Shown here: in pieces, positions 11,740 through 21,578 of the stretch
Layout of the letters: each line of letters opens with the position of its first letter
How positions within the stretch are numbered: position 1 is the first letter of the stretch
Source: Nothopassalora personata
Lineage: Eukaryota > Ascomycota > Dothideomycetes > Mycosphaerellales > Mycosphaerellaceae
DNA: 64,000 nt
Direction of reading: 5' to 3'
NCBI GenBank assembly: GCA_033816765.1
Contig: CM066296.1
Coordinates: forward strand, 2,232,001 to 2,296,000
The notes under the pieces: model-generated
Told to the model about the DNA's origin: nothing
What the model saw: only the letters and a program-made list of their open reading frames with translations
The model's database searches: none
Made by a program: the position numbers and the translations under genes

Positions 11740-14298
11740 TTATTTATGCTCTAGTACTCCTATGCTAGTTTTATTTGCTTCTCCTTAACGCCTTATAGTC
11801 GGCTACTATACGATCCGCATTCGCGAGGCCCTCCGCCGGTTCCTAGCTATTATACTCCTCTAGCTAGTCCTTCTACTAGACTAGATACTATAGCTTACCC
11901 TTACGCTTACGCCTATCTAGTACTGCCTCTACCTTATACTCTCCGTCCTTATTAGCTAGAGGGGGTACGGGTCCATCCTTATCGCTACCGATATACGGCT
12001 CGAGGAGAGAGACATAGAAGACGTTATAGAGCCTTAAGTCGGCTAGTAGCGCTAGGCGGTACGCCTACGAACCGACAGCGTCCGTAATGCGGTATAGGCC
12101 GATAAACTTCGGACCTATCTTCTTCTTTAGTACTGCTAACTTAAGGTTCTTCGTTAATAATAGGACTAAGTTACCTACGCGGTAGGTCTTAGCTTAGTAG
12201 GTCTTATTATAGTAGCGAGCCTAGCTTTCTACTATAGCCTTCTATCGCTCCTCGAGTGTAGCGCGTAGTTTTTATATACGACTCGTAGCTATTACCGCTA
12301 CTAGTACTTCCCCCCCCCCTAGGTCTCGTCTCGAGATCTAGTTAGTATAGGGGCAATCTTAGGTCGCTAACCGTACGCTATCTCGAACGGACTTATCCGT
12401 AGTATTAGGTAGATGCTATTATTAGCTACGAATTTAGTAACTGTAAGCTACTTAGCCTACTCAGTTTAATTATTACTATAGTAATAACGAAGATATTGTT
12501 CGAGGGTTTAGTTTACCCTCTTAGTTTAGCCGTTAGTCTAAGGGTAAAAGGCCGTAGATAGCTTACGCTTTATACGCGCCTCGAAGTAGAAGTTACTCTA
12601 AAACTAACTAGTAAAGACCGGACCTCGGTCGCTTACTATACCTAACGGGACACTATAGTATCGTACGACTTCGTCTCGTAGGAGCCTCGTAAGCTCTACG
12701 GCTGTGTAAGTCTTCGTCGTCGGGATGTATAAGCTCATTTTTAAGTAGCGATCGACTATTACTAGGATCGCATTATACACGTAACCGGCTCGCGTACTTA
12801 GAGGTAGGTCCGTAATAAAATCTATAGTAATTTCCTACTACGGCCGCTCCGGTCTAGGAAGCGGTTATAGCCTACTATAGGGTCGATAGCGTTTAGCCTT
12901 TAAACCCTAGTAGGTTCTATAGGCTTAGACGTATTACTTTACGTCCGTACTAAGTGAGTCCTACTAATAATTACGTCGTAATAGCTCTTTAGTCTTAGTC
13001 CTTCTAAAGTAACCCGCGAGGACGTCGTCGTAGTACATACGAATTAGATGCGACCTAATTACGTAATCCCTAGGTACTACGATCGCGTCTCCGTAGTACA
13101 TAAGGTTATCCTTTATATACTATCCCTTAGCGTCCCTCGCGCTTAGCGCCTACGCTAAGTATACGATATACTAGTCGTCTTACTACTACGCGATCTTTAT
13201 TAAGAGTAGGATTAACTCACCCGTCGAGCTATAAGCTTAACCCTATATTACTATAGCGTATACTACTACTAGTAACGACGGCTTATCTTAATAGGGAAGG
13301 TCACCTCTCCGTACTACTATTACCGCGCCTATGTCGCCCTATATCGCCTCGTAGGTAGTAAGCGCGCGCTTTACCGTCGGCTCGCTTATCCCTTCTAGAG
13401 ACTCCTTCTAGAAAGACAGCTTACTTTATAAGGTAGGTAGCAAGTTCGAAGTTTATTACGTTATAGCTACGTAGTTACTACGTCTCGAAGGCGCGTCGGC
13501 TAGGTTAGTCTTACCCGGCCGATGCTCTACTATAAAATTAAAAGACTATAGGAACGTAGCCTATCGAGCTTACCGCCCATTTAGCTACTTTACTATTATA
13601 AAGCCCTATAGGTTAGCGTAGTCGACTAGTACTCGCACCGTATACGTAGCGCCCTCTAAGTATAGCCTCTAATACTTAAAAGCCTTAACTACTATAAGTA
13701 GCTCCTAATCGTACGTCTCGTAGTTACACTCGGCTAGTATTATCTTACGTAAATAGAAAGCGATAGGATGCTACTTAGTACTAAACAATTAGGATATAAT
13801 ACCTACGATCGCGAAACCTAACGCGTCGGTTTCGACTCGCGTACGTAGCGTAGGATCGAAGTGCCTAAGTATTAGTGTACCTAAGAATCCGGCCTTAAGC
13901 TATCGAAACGCCTACTCTTCGCTTAAGGTCTACGTAAGAGGGCCCTACTTCTTACCGTCCTTAGATCCCTTTAGTAGGTCCGTTAGGGGCTTATAGACCC
14001 TTAAGTATCCTTCTACAAAACGCCGGTAGAAGTTACAAAACCTAAGGAAGGACTAGGCCTTATAAAAGGTCGTAGGTGTAGGCTATTCCTCGATAGCGGC
14101 TACCCTACTCCTATCTATCGACACGCCTACGGCGCTTACGATAAACCTAAGGAACTCTACACTCTCCTAGAAGAAGTAACACTTCTTAGGGTTTGCGAAT
14201 AGAGCAAACTTCCGTAGCCTCGTAAGTACTTCGCGTACGGCTCGTACGTGTGCCTTACGCGTCTCGCTATAGATAAGGATATTATCTAGGTAGACTAC
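11740..14298 (-). mobile_element. RIP-decayed chromovirus, 3' part (RT end, RNase H, integrase, chromodomain)
   Basis: On the minus strand the frame runs from the RT active-site box at the right edge through RNase H (about 13550-13870) and integrase (about 12300-13500). It then passes a GPKF-type module to a C-terminal chromodomain near 11790-11960 (YKVEAVLDRRKRKGK, YLV, EYNS-EPAEGL-NAD). The chromodomain marks a Ty3/gypsy chromovirus, a group that targets heterochromatin. Stops are frequent and of RIP type. The element is interrupted at 14298 by the intact retrotransposon and resumes at 25938. Confidence 0.85.
14294..14298. other. target-site duplication ACTAC (left)
   Basis: ACTAC here and at 25933-25937 flank the intact retrotransposon. 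Removing the element and one copy reconstitutes the chromovirus RT sequence (minus strand ...TTTACGTAGTCTACCTAGAT...), which encodes the YVVYLD part of the catalytic box. Confidence 0.85.
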
Positions 14299-14431
14299 TA
14301 TTGACGACTAATGGGTTGTGTTGACCTTGGGTTTGGGTTTGGGAAGGGGTCCTTGGGTCCAACTTGCCCCTTTTTCATTTAGGTTTGATTGGACCCAAGG
14401 GCAAGCCAGCAGGACCTGGTATGGCTATTGA

Positions 14432-14441
14432 GATATATATT
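14432..14441 (+). promoter_or_regulatory. TATA-like element in 5' LTR
   Basis: GATATATATT lies about 140 bp into the LTR. Its position fits an LTR promoter, but the transcription start is not known. Confidence 0.35.
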
Positions 14442-14564
14442 GCGCAGTTGAGCATTGTAAGCGTAGCATCAAGGCAACAATTCAATTCATACCTCTCGAG
14501 TAGAGGGTATAGGGGTTTAGGGTCCGCCAATCCTCTTGTTTTATCTGGCTACTGCGCTGCTCGT

Positions 14565-14601
14565 CACGTGACCTGATTTCCCGGTCCCAGGACCGGCAAA
14601 T
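14565..14601 (+). promoter_or_regulatory. CACGTG plus 26-bp palindrome module in 5' LTR
   Basis: CACGTG (14565-14570) is followed after a short spacer by an imperfect palindrome (14576-14601). Its half-site ATTTCCCGGTCCC faces AGGACCGGCAAAT. CGG/CCG triplets in inverted arrangement are typical targets of dimeric Zn2Cys6 regulators, and CACGTG of bHLH proteins; both readings are inference. The same module recurs in inverted orientation before ORF3. Confidence 0.5.
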
Positions 14602-14679
14602 ACCCCTGCTTACGCAAGCACCGCTCCATACCACCACAACTCGGACAGGCCTACATAGGGTGGTTGGTAGACGTTATTT

Positions 14680-14693
14680 TGGTGGTCAATGAG
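14680..14693 (+). other. candidate primer-binding site
   Basis: TGGTGGTCAATGAG begins four bases after the LTR. TGG would pair with a tRNA 3' CCA. I could not match the rest to a specific tRNA. Confidence 0.35.
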
Positions 14694-14740
14694 GGGGGTT
14701 ATCAAGTGTACACCCGGTGGCGTATCAGCATCCAGTTTGT

Positions 14741-14850
14741 AAGGTCAAAATCACGGTTCAAGGTCCAAGGTTCACGGTCAAGGTCGACTAAGGTCGAAAA
14801 ACATTCAAGGTCCAAGGTATTCAGCAACAATCACGGTCACAAGGTCCTGT
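14741..14850 (+). repeat. AAGGTC repeats in the leader
   Basis: About six exact AAGGTC hexamers and further AAGGT variants, mixed with CACGGT, are spread over the untranslated leader between LTR and gag. They could be RNA packaging or translation elements, or a low-complexity expansion; nothing visible decides between these. Confidence 0.5.
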
Positions 14851-14898
14851 CAAGCAACAACTAGTATCAGCACATTCTGAAGCAAGCACCACGCAACA

Positions 14899-17811
14899 AT
14901 GGATACGGCTGCATCACCAGAAAAACTTAGCACCTTTGCCGACATAGGCAGAGGCTACGAACAGCCTGTGAACCCCACGAAAATGGAAGGGGTCTACAGG
15001 GATTCTGTCCCTCATGAGGGGATGGAGGAATCGGAGGAAGGGGAAACACCTGAATCTAGTAAAGAAGGGAGAAGCGGAACCAGCGCCGCTGAATTGGGTA
15101 TGGGTGTAGGAATGAACAGCACAATTGGAATGGATGCTATAACTGCCCTCTTTGGACGATTGGCAGTAGCAATGGAAAACGCTGGCCCTCGCTTTCCACC
15201 TCCAGGAGGTGCTGAGAATCCGTTCTTTGATGGCACCAATGCTACTGAGTTCTGGGAGCGGTTTGGCGACCTAATGGACCAGTATCCGCCTCGGGCATCC
15301 ATTAAGAAGGATGATTTCTGGGGCAGGTTTGAGCGCAATTGCGAAATTACTATCCGGCGTGTGGTCATGAGGCTGCCTGGGTGGCTCACCAGCAAGGCAC
15401 GTTTCAGGAGGGCGTTCTTGTCAGAATTCTCAAGGTTTGACGCCCACTCGATGTTGGGGAGTCGGGAATATCTTGAGGAGATTGTTAGGGCGCAGCAAGG
15501 CAAGAGGCCTGAAGAACAAGATGTGAAGGAATTCATCCGCCTATTTGTATCCTCAAGTGACCTAATTGAACCTGAGGATTTGGATAACAGCTCCCGGAGT
15601 CGCCTTCTCCTTCAGGGATTGCCAGAGGCAGTCGCGAAAGCGGTCTACAAGGCTTGCGGGCTTCACCCAAAGCAACCTGAGAAGTTCAGGGACTTTCAGA
15701 GGATTCTCGATGAAGCTGCTAGCATCGCAGATGGTGAGGAGGGATGGAAAGCTGTGCATACAGATTTCCCTCTTGCTTTGCCTCAGCTGCACCGCTCAGT
15801 CGTGAAGCAAATGCCGCGCCTCAAGCCTGAGATTGACACGCTTAAGAAGGCCACCTCCAGGACTGTTGTTGATGATGACCTAATCCAGAAGGTAGCTGAA
15901 ATGAGCATACGTGCATACCAGCGCGGTCGCGTCGCGGACGCGGGTGCCTTCTACCCGAGCGAGAATCAACGCTCTATGCAACCAGAGAGGCACGACCCAG
16001 ACACTGAACTGCAGGTTTACGCAATGCAGCGTCCCCCATCGCAAAATCGCGAACAGTCCAAAGCGATGGATGGTTGTTGCTACAACTGTGGCAGTTCGAA
16101 GCACCAGGCCAGCAATTGTGGGGCGATGAGGTCCTTAATATCCCGGGGCTACGTATACCTCGCCCCGAACAACTGGTGGTATCTAGGGAAAGAAGGCGAT
16201 CCACGTCCCGCCAAGTTCAACTTTCGGAGGGACTACAGCAAACCGAAACTGCTCTGCATGCTCCCTCTGCTCGAAGAACATTATGGACCGATCGAGTTTG
16301 ACAACCAGTATGAGATTCCCGCACTGCGTAAGCAATGGATGGGTAGGGACTACGCTGGGGTGACTAAGGTCACGCCTCCTGATCATTCTAAGCCCCCTCC
16401 TAACTTCAGGCATTTAATGGAGTATGGCCCTCAGGACGCGCGGTCTGGCCAAAAGGAGAAGGCTGCTGGGACATATTGGGTCTCATTCGGAGAAAGTGAA
16501 GCGGAGCAGGCAACCGACTTGGGCGAGCTTGACGAGGTATCTGCCTATCCTGTGCAGTCTGACAAAGTGAAAGGGAAGGCACCCGTAGGTATTCTGAAGA
16601 ATCCGTACCCGAGGACCCGGTCCTCAGCCCAGGATCTGCGAGCCCGAGCTGAGGCTGCTGAGAAAGTTCGCCTGCAATTGGAACAGGAGATCCGGCAAGC
16701 TGAGATTGACCAGCAGGAGGTTGAAATGATTGACGAAGTCAGTGCTCAAATGAGCGAAACTCAGTCATCAGCTGAATCCGGGGTAACCCTAGGAAGGGGA
16801 AGTGATGCCCAAGTGAACAGACCAGGGAACGATGCTAACAAAGGACTGCCTAAGGATATGCCTGTTGGTCCCGTGAACGCCCCCTTCGCACAAAGGAAGC
16901 GTATGCAGAATGCCAAGACTATGAGGATTGACAACTACGTCCGACAGTATGGTTCAGCTGGTGATGGCCCGGTTACAAAGGAAGAGGGTATCATCTACTG
17001 GATTGATCAGATCCTCCAGACAACGTTTCCCAATGTGAACGCCCAAGATTGGTTTCGATATGGTCGCTGGTTCGAGGCTGCCCTCTTCGGTCGCGTTGCT
17101 AACACCCCCGCTCTTCAGGAGAAGCTCGCTACAGTGCGACGTCTTGCAGGAAAGGACCCTGAGGTTCGCACTGGACAAGTGGTCACCTGTGAAGATGAAC
17201 CTGAGTATAATGAGGAGGTCTTCCGCGAAGATGGTCAGGCCCAGTATGTCGGAGTGTATTCAACCATGCTTTGCTCCAAGGGTGCGGTCCCTGCTGCTGA
17301 GCTATATGAGGATGTTGAGAAGATCGGGCTCTCTAGTGTCCTTGACAACTTTGCTATGGTCCCTAGTCCTTGGGTAGTAGCGGAATTTGGGACGAACAAG
17401 AACCAGATCAGGTGCCTAATTGATGAGGGTTCCGAGGTGAATATCATCGGCCAGAGGAACGCTCATAGGTTTGGGTTACCAGTAATGTCGAGTGCTCAGC
17501 TTGCCTTTCGAGGTGCTGGAGGGCGGGCCCAGTTCAAAGGTGTTGTGGGCAATTTGGATGTTTGGGTATTTGGGGTTCACTGCCAAGTGGACATGTTCAT
17601 CTCCTCGGATCCAAACTCGCCAACAATCCTAGGACGTCCGTGGGCCCGCAAGGTGCGGCTCACTGCCCGTAACTGCGATGATGGTTCATGGGAGGGGACT
17701 ATTGCCAGCCGCAAAGGTGAAAGTGTCATGTTTACTGCCCTAGTTGGCTCGGACAGGTGCAAAACCCTTCAGGAACTATTGAAAGCGTCGGGAAATGGAA
17801 TGGTGGGTTGA
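14899..17811 (+). CDS. Gag-protease polyprotein (970 aa)
   Basis: This is the structural and protease polyprotein of the intact LTR element. It starts at an ATG at the end of the leader. The N-terminal 350 residues include a retrotransposon Gag-like helical region (around FWERFGDLMDQYPPRAS to SFADGEEGW). A CCHC zinc knuckle CYNCGSSKHQASNC lies near residue 391. A charged coiled segment follows near 570-620. A retropepsin-like domain occupies roughly residues 820-915, with LIDEGSEVNIIG near 838 and ILGRPW near 905. The catalytic triplet reads D-E-G instead of D-S/T-G. The frame ends in TGA at 17809-17811, inside a hairpin, and pol follows in the -1 frame, so Gag-Pol is probably made by ribosomal frameshifting. 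Confidence 0.9.
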   Translation: MDTAASPEKLSTFADIGRGYEQPVNPTKMEGVYRDSVPHEGMEESEEGETPESSKEGRSGTSAAELGMGVGMNSTIGMDAITALFGRLAVAMENAGPRFPPPGGAENPFFDGTNATEFWERFGDLMDQYPPRASIKKDDFWGRFERNCEITIRRVVMRLPGWLTSKARFRRAFLSEFSRFDAHSMLGSREYLEEIVRAQQGKRPEEQDVKEFIRLFVSSSDLIEPEDLDNSSRSRLLLQGLPEAVAKAVYKACGLHPKQPEKFRDFQRILDEAASIADGEEGWKAVHTDFPLALPQLHRSVVKQMPRLKPEIDTLKKATSRTVVDDDLIQKVAEMSIRAYQRGRVADAGAFYPSENQRSMQPERHDPDTELQVYAMQRPPSQNREQSKAMDGCCYNCGSSKHQASNCGAMRSLISRGYVYLAPNNWWYLGKEGDPRPAKFNFRRDYSKPKLLCMLPLLEEHYGPIEFDNQYEIPALRKQWMGRDYAGVTKVTPPDHSKPPPNFRHLMEYGPQDARSGQKEKAAGTYWVSFGESEAEQATDLGELDEVSAYPVQSDKVKGKAPVGILKNPYPRTRSSAQDLRARAEAAEKVRLQLEQEIRQAEIDQQEVEMIDEVSAQMSETQSSAESGVTLGRGSDAQVNRPGNDANKGLPKDMPVGPVNAPFAQRKRMQNAKTMRIDNYVRQYGSAGDGPVTKEEGIIYWIDQILQTTFPNVNAQDWFRYGRWFEAALFGRVANTPALQEKLATVRRLAGKDPEVRTGQVVTCEDEPEYNEEVFREDGQAQYVGVYSTMLCSKGAVPAAELYEDVEKIGLSSVLDNFAMVPSPWVVAEFGTNKNQIRCLIDEGSEVNIIGQRNAHRFGLPVMSSAQLAFRGAGGRAQFKGVVGNLDVWVFGVHCQVDMFISSDPNSPTILGRPWARKVRLTARNCDDGSWEGTIASRKGESVMFTALVGSDRCKTLQELLKASGNGMVG

Positions 17812-20800
17812 GTTACGGCGCTCAACCCACCGATTTGCTAAAGCCGGGTTTGACAAAATCAGTGAGGTTCTCGCACTATCTCGGAGAAACCTCGGACTTT
17901 GATTTGCCGGTCCCGGGACCGGTAAATAGCTATAGTGAGGAAAACGGATACGACCACGACACGACGCATCTGCAGGAACCCGGCAAGGCTCTAACGCCTA
18001 GCAACCATTCAGCTCACTTATTGGGATTGCTTAGGACTGCTGGAGCAAAGGAACGAGTTGCAGAAATTGGAACAGGCGCGTTTGAGGGAGATTCTATTGC
18101 TAACGTTTATTCAGTTCAAGGGGACTGGCCCTCCGAGATCCTGAGACAATCTGCATTGAATGCTCAGGCACGGAAGCAACAAGCAGGCCTACATATAGCT
18201 AACATTAGGATGCCGCAGGTCTTCACGATGTACAAGCGTAAGGCGGACAAGAAAAAGCCAGTGGACGCGAGCGTTCACGAACGCCCAGAATCACGAGTTG
18301 AGGGAGATATGGAATGGAAGCGCAGGGCACTGTACCTGGAATCCAAGATGCCTGAAGGACAAGGTCCGTTTGATGGGAAGTACTTGACTAAGAAATTCTC
18401 AAGTATTGAGCGAGGTAGCCGGATCACTCCAGAACGACTTACCTCAATCAAGGTTGGCATCAAGCTATTGCCAATGGAAAGGGCCTTATTCGATGAGATG
18501 CTCTACAACCGGGAGGCAGTCCTCGCTTGGGATTTCAGTCACATGAGGCAAATCAGGCACGACGTCGTGCCACCTCAGAAGATCAACACGGTCCCTCATA
18601 GGCCATGGCAGGCACGCCCTATCCGGTTGCACCCAAGTCTTAGGGCAATTGTTGAGCGCATGATTAGAGCCCGGATCAAGAATAACATCCTAGAATACTC
18701 ACAAGGGGCATATTCCAATAGCTGGTTCCTGGTCGCAAAGAAGGTTGATGCCTCTGGAAGCGATGTGCCATATCGGTTGATCAACTCAGCTGTGCTCCTG
18801 AATGAGGTTACTATGCGCGATGCTAACATTCCACCGGACACGGATAGCTTCTCAGAGGATTTTGCCGGGTGCCGAGTCGCTTCACTTGTGGACCTGTTCT
18901 CAGGTTATGATCAGATCACTTTGGATGAGTCCTGCCGGGACTTAACAGCCTTCATGACCCCTCTTGGCCTAGTACGCAACACGACTCTGCCTCAAGGAGC
19001 TACCAATTCAGTTGCTCAGTTCGTGCGTGCGGTAACAAAGATTCTGCTTGATCATATCTCGCATCGAGCGAAGCCGTTTCTCGATGACATCGGTATTAAG
19101 GGACCAACTGAGGACTATGGGAATGCCGAACTAGAGCCTGGGTTGAGAAAATGGGTCGTTGAGCACATCGTTTCCCTGGATCTGGTTCTTGCTGACCTGG
19201 AAAGAGCTGGTGCGGTAGTTGCTGGAGGCAAATCCCAATGGTTATACGAAAAGCTCAAGATTGTTGGGTACGTTACTGGCCCGGATGGTCGCTATCCTGA
19301 CCCAAAGGTTGTGGCCAAGATCCTGGATTGGCCTACGCCTACCTGTATCAAGGAGGTCCGCACCTATGTGGGGCTGTGTGTGTACTTCCGGATATGGATT
19401 CCCTGGTTCGTTATCATCGCTCGACCAATGTACAAACTGCTGAAGAAGGACGCCGAGTTCACCTGGACAGAAAATGAGCAGTTCTCAAAAGAAGAGGTTG
19501 CTAGGTACCTTGTGCAGTCTCCAGCCTTAGTTACCCTCTGCTACTCACCTGGTGCTGGGTCCATCTTTGTCTCAGTTGATGCTAGCGGCACTGGATGGGG
19601 ATGTATCGTTTCTCAAGAATCAATGGACAGTACCCGACGGCGTCACCCGGTGCGGTATGAGAGTGGAATCTGGAGCGCGTCAGAATCCAGATATGATGCT
19701 GGGAAGCGGGAATGCCTTGGGGTCCTTAAGGGGCTTAAGAAGATCCAGAGATATATCACTGGCGTTGATTTTGTCCTTGAGGTTGATGCCAAGACACTTG
19801 TATGGCAGCTTAACCGGCCGGCTTCGGACCTGCCAAACTCGGCAATGGCCCGGTGGGTCGCATGGATCAGGTTGTTCACGTTCGAGGTAAAGCACGTTGC
19901 GGGGACTAGACACACTGGCCCAGATGCCCTGTCTCGAAGGCCCTCTACACCTCAAGAACCCAGGGAAGCTGACGAAGACGAAGTCGACCAGATGATTGAT
20001 GATAAGCTGTTCAGGTACCCGGAGCCGGTCGACACCTATCCAGTTGAAATCCAGAAAACACGACATCTCGGGGACCAATATTCTGAGGGCTCTCAGCAGC
20101 TTGCTCAGGTTATAGAAACCAGGACCCGGCCCGATGGTGTTACCCGTGCTGAGTACCGGCGGCTGGTGAAGAAGAGCGTCAACTTCTTTGTCCGAGACCA
20201 ATTGCTGTTCTTCCAGAAGCGCCGAGGAGCACCGTTGCAACTTGTGATTGACGATGATGAGGCTCAGAAGGAGATCGTCATAGAATGCCATGAAAGACAC
20301 GGTCATCGCAGCGCTGAGGTCGTGTACAACCTTATTTCCGATCGGTATTACTGGGACGGGTGCTTCGCCGATGTCTCTGCGTGGGTTCGAAGTTGTGCTC
20401 CTTGTAGGTTTCGCGAAGGCAACCAGCGCGCTGGTGAGCTTCACTCATCGAGCCCTCAGGTCATTGGTGAGAAGTGGTACTCGGACCCCGTCCAGGTGCA
20501 CAAAAATGGATACCTCCTAGTTGCGCGCGAAGCACTCAGCAACTGGATCGAGGCTAGAGTAACAAGGGCACCTCCCAGCTCGAAGACAGTTGCCAAGTTT
20601 CTATACGAAGATGTCTTCTGTAGGCACGGCTGTTGTGCTGAAATTGTGCTTGATAACGCTACGGTTCATGCGGCTGAGGTTGAGCGGTTGCTCGTAGGAC
20701 TTGGTGTTCGAAGGATCCGAATATCACCGTACCATCCGCAGTCTAATGCTCCGGTCGAGGTTGGGCACCGTCCGATTCTTGCAGCGTTAGCAAAGCTTAC

Positions 20801-21578
20801 AAGGAACACATACCGCGGATGGGAGCAATGGGTACCCGCTGTGTTATGGGCGGATAGGACCACGACCTGTCGTACTACTGGAATGACGCCGGCTCAGGTC
20901 CTGTATGGCCATCGCACGATTCTGCCAATTGAGGTTGAGTACCCGACGTGGGCGAATTATCAATGGGGATCGGTGAGAACGACTGAGGACCTGCTTGCCA
21001 TACGTGCGCGTCAACTCCAGGCTCGAGACCTTAGTTTGGAAGAGCTGCATGCTCGAAGGAAGCGACTAAGAGAACTTAGCAAGGACTACTTCGATTCTCA
21101 CCGAAATGTTGACTTTGTTGGTTTCCAGAAGGGCGACCTTGTCATGAGGTTCGACAAGCCATATAAGGATGACTTCTCACGCAAGATCGGTTACCGATGG
21201 CAAGGTCCATATCGGGTGTCCAGTGTCTCCAGGAAATTTGGTACCTATATTCTTGAGGAACTTGATGGCACGCCAATGAAGGGAGTTCAGGCACGAGAAA
21301 ACCTTAAGCTAGTTCCAGAGCTTCGCCCGGATAACATAGGAGTACCAGGCCTGGACGATGGGATCGATCTCGTAATGGGGGAGGGAGAAGTCGCTGATAG
21401 CGAAGACAGCAGTGATTCGAACGAGATCGAGCCCATCGCCGACGAAGACGTGCTACCTGTAGGAGTTGACGAAAGGGGATCGTATCCTGAACCGGAATCC
21501 AAGAAGCTATGGATCAGGCCTCATGACCTTTCTGCAGCCGAAATTTCACAGTTCAGCAGGATCGAGGCTGAGAACTAA
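17721..21578 (+). CDS. Pol polyprotein (RT, RNase H, integrase), -1 frame
   Basis: The frame is open from 17721 with no ATG near its start and overlaps gag by about 90 nt, so translation must enter by a -1 shift. Counting from the GTG at 17757, it encodes 1273 residues. The reverse transcriptase has the FLDD catalytic box near residue 441. RNase H runs about 600-726 (VDASGTGWG, RECLG, DAKTL, PDALSRR). Integrase has an HHCC-type zinc part near 841-885 (CHERHGHRS ... CAPC), then a D-D-E core near 906, 964 and 999 (SDPVQV, LDNATVHAA, SNAPVEVGH). A WQGPYRV module follows near 1150. No chromodomain was seen. All catalytic residues are present, so the enzyme set looks functional. Confidence 0.9.
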   Translation, partial: KCHVYCPSWLGQVQNPSGTIESVGKWNGGLSYGAQPTDLLKPGLTKSVRFSHYLGETSDFDLPVPGPVNSYSEENGYDHDTTHLQEPGKALTPSNHSAHLLGLLRTAGAKERVAEIGTGAFEGDSIANVYSVQGDWPSEILRQSALNAQARKQQAGLHIANIRMPQVFTMYKRKADKKKPVDASVHERPESRVEGDMEWKRRALYLESKMPEGQGPFDGKYLTKKFSSIERGSRITPERLTSIKVGIKLLPMERALFDEMLYNREAVLAWDFSHMRQIRHDVVPPQKINTVPHRPWQARPIRLHPSLRAIVERMIRARIKNNILEYSQGAYSNSWFLVAKKVDASGSDVPYRLINSAVLLNEVTMRDANIPPDTDSFSEDFAGCRVASLVDLFSGYDQITLDESCRDLTAFMTPLGLVRNTTLPQGATNSVAQFVRAVTKILLDHISHRAKPFLDDIGIKGPTEDYGNAELEPGLRKWVVEHIVSLDLVLADLERAGAVVAGGKSQWLYEKLKIVGYVTGPDGRYPDPKVVAKILDWPTPTCIKEVRTYVGLCVYFRIWIPWFVIIARPMYKLLKKDAEFTWTENEQFSKEEVARYLVQSPALVTLCYSPGAGSIFVSVDASGTGWGCIVSQESMDSTRRRHPVRYESGIWSASESRYDAGKRECLGVLKGLKKIQRYITGVDFVLEVDAKTLVWQLNRPASDLPNSAMARWVAWIRLFTFEVKHVAGTRHTGPDALSRRPSTPQEPREADEDEVDQMIDDKLFRYPEPVDTYPVEIQKTRHLGDQYSEGSQQLAQVIETRTRPDGVTRAEYRRLVKKSVNFFVRDQLLFFQKRRGAPLQLVIDDDEAQKEIVIECHERHGHRSAEVVYNLISDRYYWDGCFADVSAWVRSCAPCRFREGNQRAGELHSSSPQVIGEKWYSDPVQVHKNGYLLVAREALSNWIEARVTRAPPSSKTVAKFLYEDVFCRHGCCAEIVLDNATVHAAEVERLLVGLGVRRIRISPYHPQSNAPVEVGHRPILAALAKLTRNTYRGWEQWVPAVLWADRTTTCRTTGMTPAQVLYGHRTILPIEVEYPTWANYQWGSVRTTEDLLAIRARQLQARDLSLEELHARRKRLRELSKDYFDSHRNVDFVGFQKGDLVMRFDKPYKDDFSRKIGYRWQGPYRVSSVSRKFGTYILEELDGTPMKGVQARENLKLVPELRPDNIGVPGLDDGIDLVMGEGEVADSEDSSDSNEIEPIADEDVLPVGVDERGSYPEPESKKLWIRPHDLSAAEISQFSRIEAEN
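17790..17831 (+). promoter_or_regulatory. -1 ribosomal frameshift signal between gag and pol
   Basis: The heptamer GGGAAAT (17790-17796) is in the gag frame as G GGA AAT, fitting the X XXY YYZ rule. After a 5-nt spacer comes a perfect 11-bp stem, GGTGGGTTGAG (17802-17812) with CTCAACCCACC (17821-17831), and an 8-nt loop. The gag TGA is inside the stem. Loop bases CGGC (17816-17819) could pair with GCCG at 17843-17846, giving a possible pseudoknot. After a -1 slip the reading continues straight into pol. Confidence 0.75.
17902..17927. repeat. 26-bp palindrome inside pol
   Basis: ATTTGCCGGTCCC followed by GGGACCGGTAAAT. It differs from a perfect palindrome at one position pair and matches the LTR palindrome and that at 21720-21745. 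Confidence 0.7.

Larger units (their letters stand above)
14299..14675 (+). repeat. 5' LTR of intact element
   Basis: The 377 bp read identical to 25556-25932. The ends set by the target duplication are TATTGACG and GACGTT, not the usual TG...CA. It contains four G runs in a quadruplex-type arrangement (14329-14349), a 10-bp inverted repeat (14351-14360 with 14391-14400), a TATA-like GATATATATT (14432-14441), a CACGTG (14565-14570) and an imperfect 26-bp palindrome (14576-14601). Confidence 0.88.

Noticed and set aside
14364..14576. 70-codon ORF in the LTR (repeated at 25621)
   Set aside because: Lies wholly in the LTR with no motif. Its duplication is explained by the LTR.
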